DNA of 64,000 nucleotides from Niveibacterium sp. SC-1 (lineage in GTDB: Bacteria; Pseudomonadota; Gammaproteobacteria; Burkholderiales; Rhodocyclaceae): NCBI RefSeq assembly GCF_038235435.1, contig NZ_CP151275.1, positions 2,914,001 to 2,978,000 of the forward strand, read 5' to 3'. Under the pieces are notes generated by a model, which saw only the letters and a program-made list of their open reading frames with translations, was not told the DNA's origin and did no database searches. Shown here in pieces: positions 1 to 7,044 of the stretch. Every line of letters starts with the position of its first letter. The first letter of the stretch is position 1. The translations under genes were made by a program, and so were the position numbers.

Positions 1-900
1 CTGCGCAACTTGCTCATCGACGTGAGCGGCAACACCCACCGCTCCGAGTTCTGCATCGACAAGCTTTACTCGCCCGATGGCCCCACCGGACGCCTGGGCC
101 TGCTCGAACTGCGCGCCTTCGAAATGCCCCCGCATGCGCGCATGAGCCTCACGCAGCAACTGCTGCTGCGCAGCCTCGTCGCCCGCTTCTGGGAACAGCC
201 CTATGCGCCCAACCGTCTGGTGCGCTGGGGCACCGAACTGCACGACCGCTACCTCCTGCCGCACTTCGTGGAGCAGGACTTCGCGGACGTCGCGGAGGAA
301 ATGCGGACCGCCGGCTACGCGATCCAGCAGGAATGGTTCGCGCCGCACTTCGAATTCCGCTTCCCGAAGATGGGCGACTACGCGGTCAAAGGCATGGAGC
401 TGGAAGTGCGCAGCGCGCTGGAGCCCTGGCACGTCATGGGCGAGGAAGGCTCCGCCGGCGGCGCGGTGCGCTATGTGGACTCGTCCGTGGAGCGCGTGCA
501 GGTGAAGCTCTCAGGCATGAGCTCGGACCGCTATATGCTCACCTGCAACGGGCGCCCGGTGCCGCTGCAGCCCACGGGGACCGTCGGCGAGTTCGTCGCC
601 GGCGTGCGCTACCGGGCCTGGCAACCCTCCTCCGCCCTGCACCCGTCCATCGGCGTGGATGCGCCCCTGATCTTCGATCTGGTCGACACCTGGATGAACA
701 AGAGTCTGGGCGGCTGCCAGTACCACGTCGCGCATCCGGGCGGTCGCAGCTATGACACCTTCCCGGTCAACGCCTTCGAAGCCGAAAGCCGTCGCCTCGC
801 CCGCTTCTTCCGCATCGGGCATACGCCCGGTCGTGTTGCGCCAGGCGTGGAGCGGCCCTTGGCGGATTTCCCGTTCACGCTAGACTTGCGGCGCGCGTGA
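1..900 (+). CDS. DUF2126 family protein, C-terminal part (5' end outside window)
   Basis: The reading frame is open from base 1 and stops at TGA 898-900, so only about the last 299 residues are present. The sequence matches my memory of the C-terminal end of DUF2126 proteins, which usually exceed 1000 residues and carry an N-terminal transglutaminase-like domain. Recognisable stretches include [19 protein letters not shown] and a [21 protein letters not shown] segment (split here only by length: residues about 236-256). The function of the family is unknown. It typically sits beside circularly permuted ATP-grasp, alpha-E and small transglutaminase genes, exactly as here. A TTG at 10 is in frame but is not a credible start, because the family extends far upstream. 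Confidence 0.85.
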   Translation: MRNLLIDVSGNTHRSEFCIDKLYSPDGPTGRLGLLELRAFEMPPHARMSLTQQLLLRSLVARFWEQPYAPNRLVRWGTELHDRYLLPHFVEQDFADVAEEMRTAGYAIQQEWFAPHFEFRFPKMGDYAVKGMELEVRSALEPWHVMGEEGSAGGAVRYVDSSVERVQVKLSGMSSDRYMLTCNGRPVPLQPTGTVGEFVAGVRYRAWQPSSALHPSIGVDAPLIFDLVDTWMNKSLGGCQYHVAHPGGRSYDTFPVNAFEAESRRLARFFRIGHTPGRVAPGVERPLADFPFTLDLRRA

Positions 901-946
901 AGCGGCTGCCGGAGCCGCTGGAGCGGGCCCCAGAGGGGGTCCGCTC
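901..946. other. two adjacent small inverted repeats after the DUF2126 gene
   Basis: AGCGGCT (901-907) pairs with AGCCGCT (913-919) directly after the stop codon. GAGCGG (921-926) pairs with CCGCTC (941-946), with CCCC/GGGG in between. No T-tract follows, so they could be mRNA-stability or weak terminator structures in the 97-bp gap before the next gene. Confidence 0.35.
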
Positions 947-997
947 GGCCTTGTCGACAGGTGCTCGCTCCGGCTGAGCGCGACCCGCCATAGCCGC

Positions 998-3502
998 ATG
1001 TTTTCCGCACTCTTCTCCGACTACCGCCCTCCTGAAGGCCTCTTCGACGAGGCCTTTGCCGCCGCACGCGAACCCCGCCCGCACTGGCAGGCGCTGGTCG
1101 CGCAGCTGCGTGCGGGTGGCCGCGATGCGCTGCGCGCCCAGGCCGAATCGCTGGCCCGCGCGGTGCAGCTCGACGGTGTCACTTACAACGTCTATGCCGA
1201 CCCCAAGGGCGCGGACCGTCCGTGGTCGCTGGACCCCTTGCCTTTCGTCATCGCCGCGGACGAGTGGCAAACGATCGCTGCTGGTGTCGCGCAACGGGCG
1301 CGGCTGCTCGACCGCCTGCTCGCCGACGTCTACGGTCCGCGCCATTTGCTGGCCGAAGGGCTGCTGCCCCCGGCACTGATCTTCGGCCACCCCGGCTATC
1401 TCTGGCCCTGCCAGGGCCTCAAGCCGCCAGGCGACCGTTGGTTGCACCTCTATGCGGTGGACCTCGCGCGCTCCTCCGACGGCCGCTGGTGGGTCATCCA
1501 TGACCGTACGCAAGGCCCATCCGGCGCCGGCTACGCGATGCAGAACCGCATCCTCGTGACCCGTGGCCTGCTGCAGCTGTTCCGCAGCCAGCGGATTGAG
1601 CATCTGGCGGAGTTCTTCCGCGGCATGCGCGAAACCCTCATGTCGAGCGTCCCGACGCGCGGCGAGCCACCGATGGTGGTACTGCTGACCCCGGGGCCGC
1701 TCAACGAGACGTACTTCGAGCATTCCCTGCTGGCCCGTCACCTGGGTTTCCCACTCGTCGAGGGCCAGGATCTGACCGTGCGGGACGATCGCGTCTTCCT
1801 CAAGACCCTGCAGGGCCTCAAGCCGGTGCACGGCATCCTGCGCCGGCTCGACGACGACTACTGTGACCCAGCCGAACTGCGCGCCGACTCGGCGCTGGGC
1901 GTGCCCGGCCTGCTCTCGGCCGCCCGCGCGGGCAACGTGCTGATCGCCAACGCGCTGGGCACCGGCCTGCTCGAAACCACCGGATTGCAAGGCTTCCTGC
2001 CGCCGATCTGCGAGCGCCTGCTGGGCGAACGGCTGCAATTGCCCTCGGTTGCCACCTGGTGGTGCGGCGAGGCGCCGGCGCTCGAACACGTGATCGACCA
2101 TCTGGAAGACCTCGTCATCAAGCCGGCCTTCCCGACCATGCGGATGTCCCTGCGCTTCGGTCACCAGCTCGGCACCAGCGAACGCCTGAACCTGATCTCC
2201 CGCCTGCGCGCAACGCCCCACGCCTTCCAGGCGCAGGAATGGATTCGTCTCTCCACGGCACCCACGCTGATGCCGGACGGGCGCATCGCGCCGCGCGCGG
2301 TAGGCGTGCGGGTCTTTGCGATCGCGACGCCCGAGGGCTACCGGGTCATGCCCGGCGGCCTTGCCCGCGTGGCAGCCGAAGCCGGTGACGACGTGGTCAC
2401 CATGCAGCATGGCGGCGCGAGCAAGGACGTCTGGATCCCGAGCAAGGGACGCGTGTCGACCGAGACGCTGATCCCGCCACCGATCGCGGTGCACGACCTG
2501 GTGCGCAGTGCCGCCGTGGTGCCCTCGCGGATCGCCGAGAATCTCTTCTGGCTGGGCCGCTATTCGGAACGTTGCGAGACCCAGGCCCGCCTGCTGCGCG
2601 CCGCGGTCACGCGCCTGACGGAGTCCGGCGAAGGTGGCCAGCTCGCGTTGGCTTCCCTCGCGGGCGTGTGTCGCTTCCTTGGCGTACTGCCCACGCCGGA
2701 AGAAGGCGCGGAAGACGAGCCGGTGACCGATGCCGACTGGCTCGCCGCGGTTTTCGACCCCGAGAGCCCCAGCAGCCTGCTTTCCAATGCGCGAAGCCTG
2801 CAGCGCGCAGGTAGCCAGGTGCGCGAACGTCTCTCCGGCGACAACTGGCACGCGCTGAACCGCCTGCTCGCCACCGTGGATCGGCGCGCGCGCGGCATCC
2901 AGGACGCGATCGAATCGCTGGACCGCTGCATGATGCTTTGCCTCTCGCTGGCCGGTTTCGCGATGGACGACATGACCCGCGACGACAGCTGGCGCTTCCT
3001 CCTGCTCGGCCGCCGCATCGAACGACTGGCGGGCCTGAGTGCGCTGATCGGACGCTTTCTCGCCGACCCGGCGCCCCTGCGCCACGCCGGGCTCGAATGG
3101 TTGCTCGAAGCGACCGACAGCATCGTCACCTACCGCGCGCGCTACCGCCGTCGCCCCGAGCTTCTGCCGGTGCTCGACCTGATCGTGTTCGACGACGACA
3201 ACCCACATGCGCTTTCCTTCCAGCTGGAGGTGCTGACCCGCTACCTGGGACGCCTGGGCCGCGACTACGGCACCCGCATTTCCCACGCGCCCGGCGAGTT
3301 GCTCGATCGGCTGCGCCGTTTCGACCCGACCCGCTTCCACAACCTCGGCCTGCTCGGCGGTTCGCCCGGCGGGGACCCGATCGAGGCCCTGGAGGCCCTT
3401 ACTGCCGAAGGTTCGCAGCTCGCCTATGCGCTCTCGGACGAACTCGGCCTGACCTTCTTCAGCCATGCCGAGCGCGCCTTGGAGAGGGCGGAAGCGGCAT
3501 GA
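998..3502 (+). CDS. circularly permuted ATP-grasp / alpha-E domain fusion protein
   Basis: The product has 834 residues. Residues 1 to about 480 match the circularly permuted ATP-grasp family (DUF404/DUF407), for example the segment around WWVIHDRTQGPSGAGYAMQNR. From about residue 505 it becomes an alpha-E domain (DUF403), starting near SRIAENLFWLGRYSERCE. In many bacteria these are two separate genes; here they are fused. ATP-grasp enzymes join carboxylates to amines or thiols using ATP, so a peptide-ligase-like activity together with neighbouring transglutaminase-like proteins is plausible, but the substrate is unknown. The ATG at 998 has no strong ribosome-binding site. The end overlaps the next gene by four bases (ATGA), so the two are translationally coupled. 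Confidence 0.88.
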   Translation: MFSALFSDYRPPEGLFDEAFAAAREPRPHWQALVAQLRAGGRDALRAQAESLARAVQLDGVTYNVYADPKGADRPWSLDPLPFVIAADEWQTIAAGVAQRARLLDRLLADVYGPRHLLAEGLLPPALIFGHPGYLWPCQGLKPPGDRWLHLYAVDLARSSDGRWWVIHDRTQGPSGAGYAMQNRILVTRGLLQLFRSQRIEHLAEFFRGMRETLMSSVPTRGEPPMVVLLTPGPLNETYFEHSLLARHLGFPLVEGQDLTVRDDRVFLKTLQGLKPVHGILRRLDDDYCDPAELRADSALGVPGLLSAARAGNVLIANALGTGLLETTGLQGFLPPICERLLGERLQLPSVATWWCGEAPALEHVIDHLEDLVIKPAFPTMRMSLRFGHQLGTSERLNLISRLRATPHAFQAQEWIRLSTAPTLMPDGRIAPRAVGVRVFAIATPEGYRVMPGGLARVAAEAGDDVVTMQHGGASKDVWIPSKGRVSTETLIPPPIAVHDLVRSAAVVPSRIAENLFWLGRYSERCETQARLLRAAVTRLTESGEGGQLALASLAGVCRFLGVLPTPEEGAEDEPVTDADWLAAVFDPESPSSLLSNARSLQRAGSQVRERLSGDNWHALNRLLATVDRRARGIQDAIESLDRCMMLCLSLAGFAMDDMTRDDSWRFLLLGRRIERLAGLSALIGRFLADPAPLRHAGLEWLLEATDSIVTYRARYRRRPELLPVLDLIVFDDDNPHALSFQLEVLTRYLGRLGRDYGTRISHAPGELLDRLRRFDPTRFHNLGLLGGSPGGDPIEALEALTAEGSQLAYALSDELGLTFFSHAERALERAEAA

Positions 3503-4488
3503 GCCCTCATCGCTACTTCGTCTCTCACCTGACCGAGTACGACTACCGAGGGCCGGTCGCGCTTGCGCGCCACAGCCTGCATCTCACGCCACGCGCGCTT
3601 CCCTGGCAGCAAGTGGAATCCCACGAGATCCGCGTTTCGCCGCAGGGCGCCCAGCGGCACCGGGATGAGGATGCCTTTGGCAATCCAGTCGAGCACCTGA
3701 CGATCAGCCAGGCACACGACCGCCTCAGCGTCCTCGCCGAGTCCTGGCTCAGCATCAGCGCGCGCCCTCCTGTCAGCGAGAGCGATAGCCCGGCCTGGGA
3801 ATCGGTGCGTGAGGCCCTGGTCTTTCGCGCCGGGCGACCGCCCCATCCGGCCGAACTCGAAGCCTCGCAATTCCTGTTCGAATCGCGTCATGTGCGGCTC
3901 AAGCGCGAGCTCGCACATTGGGCCGCCGCGAGCTTCGACCCGGACCAACCCCTGCTGGCCGGCGTTCGCGCCCTGAGCGAACGCATCCATGCAGAGTTCG
4001 AGTTCGACAGCGACGCCACGCACGTGGCGACCCCGGTGCGGGAGGTGCTGGAGACTGGGCGCGGCGTCTGCCAGGACTTCGCGCACCTGATGCTCTCGGG
4101 CTTGCGCTCGCTGGGGCTCGCAGCCCGCTACATGAGCGGCTACCTGCTCACCACGCCACCGCCCGGCCAGCCTCGCTTGCTGGGCGCGGACGCCAGCCAC
4201 GCCTGGGTGGCAGTCTGGTGTCCGGTGCATGGTTGGGTGGAATACGACCCCACCAATGGCATCTGCGCCGGCGAAGGGCACATCACCCTGGGCTGGGGAC
4301 GCGATTTCGCCGATGTGACGCCGCTGCGCGGCGTCCTCCACGGCGGTGGCGGCCACGAACCGGAGATCGAGGTCAGCGTGGTCCCCGAGGCGGAGTACGA
4401 AGCCCTGATGCAACCCGCCACTGAAGCGGTCGCTGAGACCGGCGCGGAGACGGCAACTACCGACCCCGAGCCGGCCCGGCAGGACTGA
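3499..4488 (+). CDS. transglutaminase-like cysteine peptidase family protein
   Basis: The product has 329 residues. The N-terminal part (SPHRYFVSHLTEYDYRGPV) is the bacterial transglutaminase-like N-terminal domain. A transglutaminase core follows with Cys191 (GRGVCQDFAH), His234 (DASHAWVAV) and Asp250 (EYDPTNG), giving an intact Cys-His-Asp triad. The ATG at 3499 overlaps the preceding stop and replaces a longer frame beginning at 2938. It acts as a cytoplasmic protease or amidotransferase-type protein of unknown substrate, in one operon with the ATP-grasp/alpha-E fusion and DUF2126. It is convergent with the ArgD-like gene; before the IS insertion only about 10 bp separated the two stop codons. 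Confidence 0.88.
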   Translation: MSPHRYFVSHLTEYDYRGPVALARHSLHLTPRALPWQQVESHEIRVSPQGAQRHRDEDAFGNPVEHLTISQAHDRLSVLAESWLSISARPPVSESDSPAWESVREALVFRAGRPPHPAELEASQFLFESRHVRLKRELAHWAAASFDPDQPLLAGVRALSERIHAEFEFDSDATHVATPVREVLETGRGVCQDFAHLMLSGLRSLGLAARYMSGYLLTTPPPGQPRLLGADASHAWVAVWCPVHGWVEYDPTNGICAGEGHITLGWGRDFADVTPLRGVLHGGGGHEPEIEVSVVPEAEYEALMQPATEAVAETGAETATTDPEPARQD

Positions 4489-4497
4489 CGCAGCTGC

Positions 4498-4503
4498 ACT
4501 AGC
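4498..4503. repeat. target-site duplication ACTAGC, left copy
   Basis: ACTAGC at 4498-4503 is repeated exactly at 5547-5552, flanking the IS. It fits the NCTAGN target I recall for IS481-type elements. The CTA at 4499-4501 is the minus-strand TAG stop codon of the transposase. Confidence 0.9.
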
Positions 4504-5449
4504 TGTGAAGAGTCAAGACGTTGTTTGCGTGTTCTGAGAGACGGGCCATAGGTACATGGCATCCGATGCCGTAATGCGGGCGGTGCCAGTTGTAGTAGTG
4601 ATTCCAAAGGGTCAGAGCCGTGCCGCGCTCATGAGAATTCTGGTAAGCGTGGCCGTAGGCCCATTCTCGTAGGGCGGACTGGATGAAGCGTTCGGCCTTG
4701 CCGTTGGTCTGTGGGCGGTAGGCGCGCGTGAACTTCTGCGTGATGCCCAGTTCGACACAGGCGTGTCCAAAGGCGTGGGAGCGGAAGGCGGACCCGTTGT
4801 CGGTGATCAGCCGCTGGATTGGCACGCCCAGGGTCTTGAAGTAGTCGTGGGCCGCGCGCAGGAAGGCGATGGCACTGGAGCGGCGCTCGTCCGGATAGAG
4901 CTGGGTGAAGGCCGTGCGGCTGTGGTCGTCGATGGCCACGAACAGATATTCCCAGCCGCAGTGCCGACTTCGATGCTGACGCTCGCCGGTAATCCGATGG
5001 CCAGTCTGCTCGAAGCGGCCGAGTTTCTTGATGTCGAGGTGCAGCAGTTCGCCGGGCGTGTCGCGCTCGTAGCGCTGCACCGGCTCGGGCGGCTGCAGAT
5101 CGCTCAGTCGAGATAGCCCTGCGCGGCGCAGTACGCGGCTCACGGTGGCGCGCGACACGCCCATGTAGCTCGCAATGCGGGCCTGCAAGAAGAGCTTGCG
5201 ACGCAGCTCGACGATCGTCAGCGCCACGTCCGGGGCGATCGCGCGCGGCGAGCGCTCGGGGCGCGAGGACTTGTCGAGCAGGGCCGCAGCACCACCGGCC
5301 AGATAGCGGCCCAGCCACTTGCGCGCGGTCACCGCGCTTACGCCGTGACACGCCGCTGCCTGCGGGACTGGCAGCCCACGTTCGGTAATGTCCTGGACCA
5401 TCTCCAGGCGACGCAGATACGTCAGTCGGGCATTCTTATGGGTGTTCAT
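4499..5449 (-). CDS. IS481-family DDE transposase
   Basis: The product has 316 residues with an N-terminal helix-turn-helix region (residues about 15-115, resembling MULE/IS481 regulators) and an integrase-type catalytic core. The catalytic triad is Asp139 (HLDIKKLG), Asp217 (ITDNGS) and Glu253 (KAERFIQ); the second Asp and the Glu are separated by 35 residues, the classical DD35E arrangement. The protein ends in Leu-His-Ser and its TAG stop lies outside the element, inside the duplicated target sequence. The gene reads in the same direction as the ArgD-like gene about 100 bp upstream, so read-through could contribute to its expression. Confidence 0.95.
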   Translation of the reverse strand: MNTHKNARLTYLRRLEMVQDITERGLPVPQAAACHGVSAVTARKWLGRYLAGGAAALLDKSSRPERSPRAIAPDVALTIVELRRKLFLQARIASYMGVSRATVSRVLRRAGLSRLSDLQPPEPVQRYERDTPGELLHLDIKKLGRFEQTGHRITGERQHRSRHCGWEYLFVAIDDHSRTAFTQLYPDERRSSAIAFLRAAHDYFKTLGVPIQRLITDNGSAFRSHAFGHACVELGITQKFTRAYRPQTNGKAERFIQSALREWAYGHAYQNSHERGTALTLWNHYYNWHRPHYGIGCHVPMARLSEHANNVLTLHS

Positions 5450-5546
5450 CCGGTGTCTTGTTCTCGTCTGACTGGGGGTTTGGCGATTTCCAGTCTCTCA
5501 GAACCTCTCCGGGTGAACACCCGAAACAACCTATTGAGCCTTCACA
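4504..5546 (-). mobile_element. complete IS481-family insertion sequence, 1043 bp
   Basis: Terminal inverted repeats are visible. The left end (4504-4526) begins TGTGAAGAGTCAAGACGTTG; the reverse complement of the right end (5524-5546) begins TGTGAAGGCTCAATAGGTTG. They agree at 19 of 23 positions. A subterminal motif TTCTGAGAGAC (4532-4542) recurs inverted at 5493-5503. The element is flanked by perfect ACTAGC duplications, carries one intact DDE transposase gene, and shows no internal damage, so it looks like a recent and potentially active insertion. Confidence 0.95.
5524..5546. repeat. IS481-family right terminal inverted repeat (partner 4504-4526)
   Basis: The inverted partner of 4504-4526 matches at 19 of 23 positions, including the first seven bases TGTGAAG and the block GTTGTTT. 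These are the presumed transposase binding and cleavage ends. Confidence 0.9.
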
Positions 5547-5552
5547 ACTAGC
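5547..5552. repeat. target-site duplication ACTAGC, right copy
   Basis: This exact copy of 4498-4503 contains the TAG stop codon (complement of 5548-5550) of the ArgD-like gene, so the insertion fell on that stop codon and the duplication preserved it. Confidence 0.9.
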
Positions 5553-6732
5553 CCGCCAGCAACTCGTCGAGCATCGCGCAGCACTGGTCGATCTCTTCCC
5601 GGCTGATTGTCAGCGCTGGCATGAAGCGCAGGCAATGTGGCCGCGGCGCGTTGATCAACAACCCTGTATCAGCGCGATCGCGTGCGCGCGTCACCAGTCC
5701 GGCACCGTCACGATCGCCAAGCTCGAGTGCCAGCAGCAGGCCCTCGCCGCGCACCTCGCCCAGCGTATGGCGCTCCGCTAGCGAGCGCAGGCCTTGTGCG
5801 AAGTTCGCACCCTTCGCAGCCACCTCTTGCAGGAAGCCGGAGCGGCCGATCTCGGTCATCACCGCGACCCCGGCCGAGACACAGAGCGGATTGCCGTTGA
5901 AGGTGCCGCCCTGCTCGCCGGGCGCGAAGCAACTCGCCGACTCGCTCGCGAGCAGCGCCGCGAGCGGCAACCCACCGCCCAGCCCCTTGCCCAGGGTCAT
6001 GATGTCCGCCGCGACACCCGCCGCCTGGTGCGCGAAGAGCCGGCCAGTCCGCCCGACGCCGGTCTGCACCTCGTCGCAGATCAGCAGCATTCCTTCGCGA
6101 TCACACAAGGCGCGCAGTCCTTGCAGGAAGGCGGGGGTGGCGGGCCAGACGCCGGATTCGCCCTGCACCGGCTCCAGCATGATCGCCACGGTCTCGGCAT
6201 CGACCAGCGACTCCACCGAAGCGAGGTCGTTGAGGCGCGCCTTGGGGAAGCCAGGCACCTGCGGCGCGAACATCGTGTCCCAGCCGGCCTTGCCACTGGC
6301 CGACATCGTGGCCAGCGTGCGGCCGTGGAAGCTGTCGGCGAAGGTGATGATCTTCCACGCGCCCTCGCGATGCAGCCGCCCCCATTTGCGCGCCAGCTTG
6401 ATCGCGCCCTCGTTGGCCTCGGCACCGCTGTTGGCAAAGAACACATGGGCGAGCCCGCTGGATTCTGCCAACTGGTGGGCGAGCGTCATCGCCGGCCGGT
6501 TGTAGAAGGCCGGGCTCGGATTCATGAGGGTATGCGCCTGCGCCGTGATCGCGGCGACCAGCGCGGGGTGACCGTGTCCCAGGCTGTTCACCGCCCAGCC
6601 CTGCACCATGTCCAGATAGCGTCGGCCCTGTTCGTCCCACAGCCAGGAGCCCTCGCCGCGGGCCATGACGATGTGTTCCGGACGCAGGGCAATCGGCATC
6701 AGGGCGTGATGGGAAACGACATGGTGATTCAT
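5548..6732 (-). CDS. argD: class III aminotransferase, acetylornithine aminotransferase (ArgD) type
   Basis: The product has 394 residues, a fold-type I PLP enzyme of the acetylornithine/ornithine aminotransferase family. Visible landmarks are the substrate and PLP-binding region around FFANSGAEANEGAIKLARKW, Asp220 of the DEVQTG motif, and Lys249 in TLGKGLGGGLP, the expected Schiff-base lysine. The likely role is N-acetylornithine transamination in arginine synthesis; a related omega-aminotransferase substrate cannot be excluded. The ATG at 6732 is preceded by AGGAG. A strong terminator-like hairpin ends about 30 bases upstream of the start. The stop codon lies inside the IS target duplication. 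Confidence 0.8.
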   Translation of the reverse strand: MNHHVVSHHALMPIALRPEHIVMARGEGSWLWDEQGRRYLDMVQGWAVNSLGHGHPALVAAITAQAHTLMNPSPAFYNRPAMTLAHQLAESSGLAHVFFANSGAEANEGAIKLARKWGRLHREGAWKIITFADSFHGRTLATMSASGKAGWDTMFAPQVPGFPKARLNDLASVESLVDAETVAIMLEPVQGESGVWPATPAFLQGLRALCDREGMLLICDEVQTGVGRTGRLFAHQAAGVAADIMTLGKGLGGGLPLAALLASESASCFAPGEQGGTFNGNPLCVSAGVAVMTEIGRSGFLQEVAAKGANFAQGLRSLAERHTLGEVRGEGLLLALELGDRDGAGLVTRARDRADTGLLINAPRPHCLRFMPALTISREEIDQCCAMLDELLAG

Positions 6733-7044
6733 TGGCGTAGCTCCTGGGAGGTCGTAGAAATGAAAAAGGCCGCGGTGTGTCCGCGGCCTTTCAGGGGGAA
6801 TTCAGGATCCGGTGGCGCTGGCTATGCAGCCAAATGCCCTGTTCCGGTCTGCCAGCTTCCTTCCTGCAAGCGCACCGCGGCCCCGCGTGTTGCGCGGCGG
6901 CCGGAGCGACGTCGGGAGGACAGGAAGAGATTCAGGCAGTACATGGGGCAATCGTGCAGGCGGATGCTGCATTGCGTCAAGAGTCACGACACCTCGCGCG
7001 GCAGGCGCGCAGCACAGGATTCCGGAAAGTCCTGGTCGTGCGGG
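6733..7044 (-). promoter_or_regulatory. 312-bp leader region of argD with Arg-rich short ORF (candidate)
   Basis: This gap lies between the kinase and argD. On the minus strand an ATG-initiated frame of 40 codons (6944-6822) begins MYCLNLFLSS and then reads Arg-Arg-Arg-Ser-Gly-Arg-Arg-Ala-Thr-Arg. Its stop lies 30 bases before the terminator hairpin. The block CCGCGGCC, which forms the terminator arms, also occurs inside the short frame at 6875-6882 and could form a competing pairing. No clear ribosome-binding site precedes the ATG and no convincing -35/-10 was found, so this is a candidate only. A different 61-codon frame (6987-6802, GTG start) overlaps it. Confidence 0.35.
6763..6791 (-). 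terminator. rho-independent terminator or attenuator hairpin ahead of argD
   Basis: Read on the minus strand, AAAGGCCGCGG (6791-6781) pairs perfectly with CCGCGGCCTTT (6775-6765) across a 5-base loop and runs into TTTTTCATTTC. This is a textbook intrinsic terminator. It can end transcription from the kinase gene (stop at 7045). Because it sits only 30 bases before the argD start, it could instead be a regulated attenuator. Confidence 0.85.

Noticed and set aside
875..3466. 863-residue open frame on the minus strand opposite the ATP-grasp/alpha-E gene
   Set aside because: The opposite strand holds a family with clear conservation. The antisense frame is low complexity (Gln, Arg, Ala, Gly-rich), as expected from GC-rich codon usage.
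6802..6987. 61-codon GTG-initiated minus-strand frame in the argD leader
   Set aside because: No conservation evidence and no Arg cluster; overlaps the more suggestive 40-codon frame. Neither is called as a gene.
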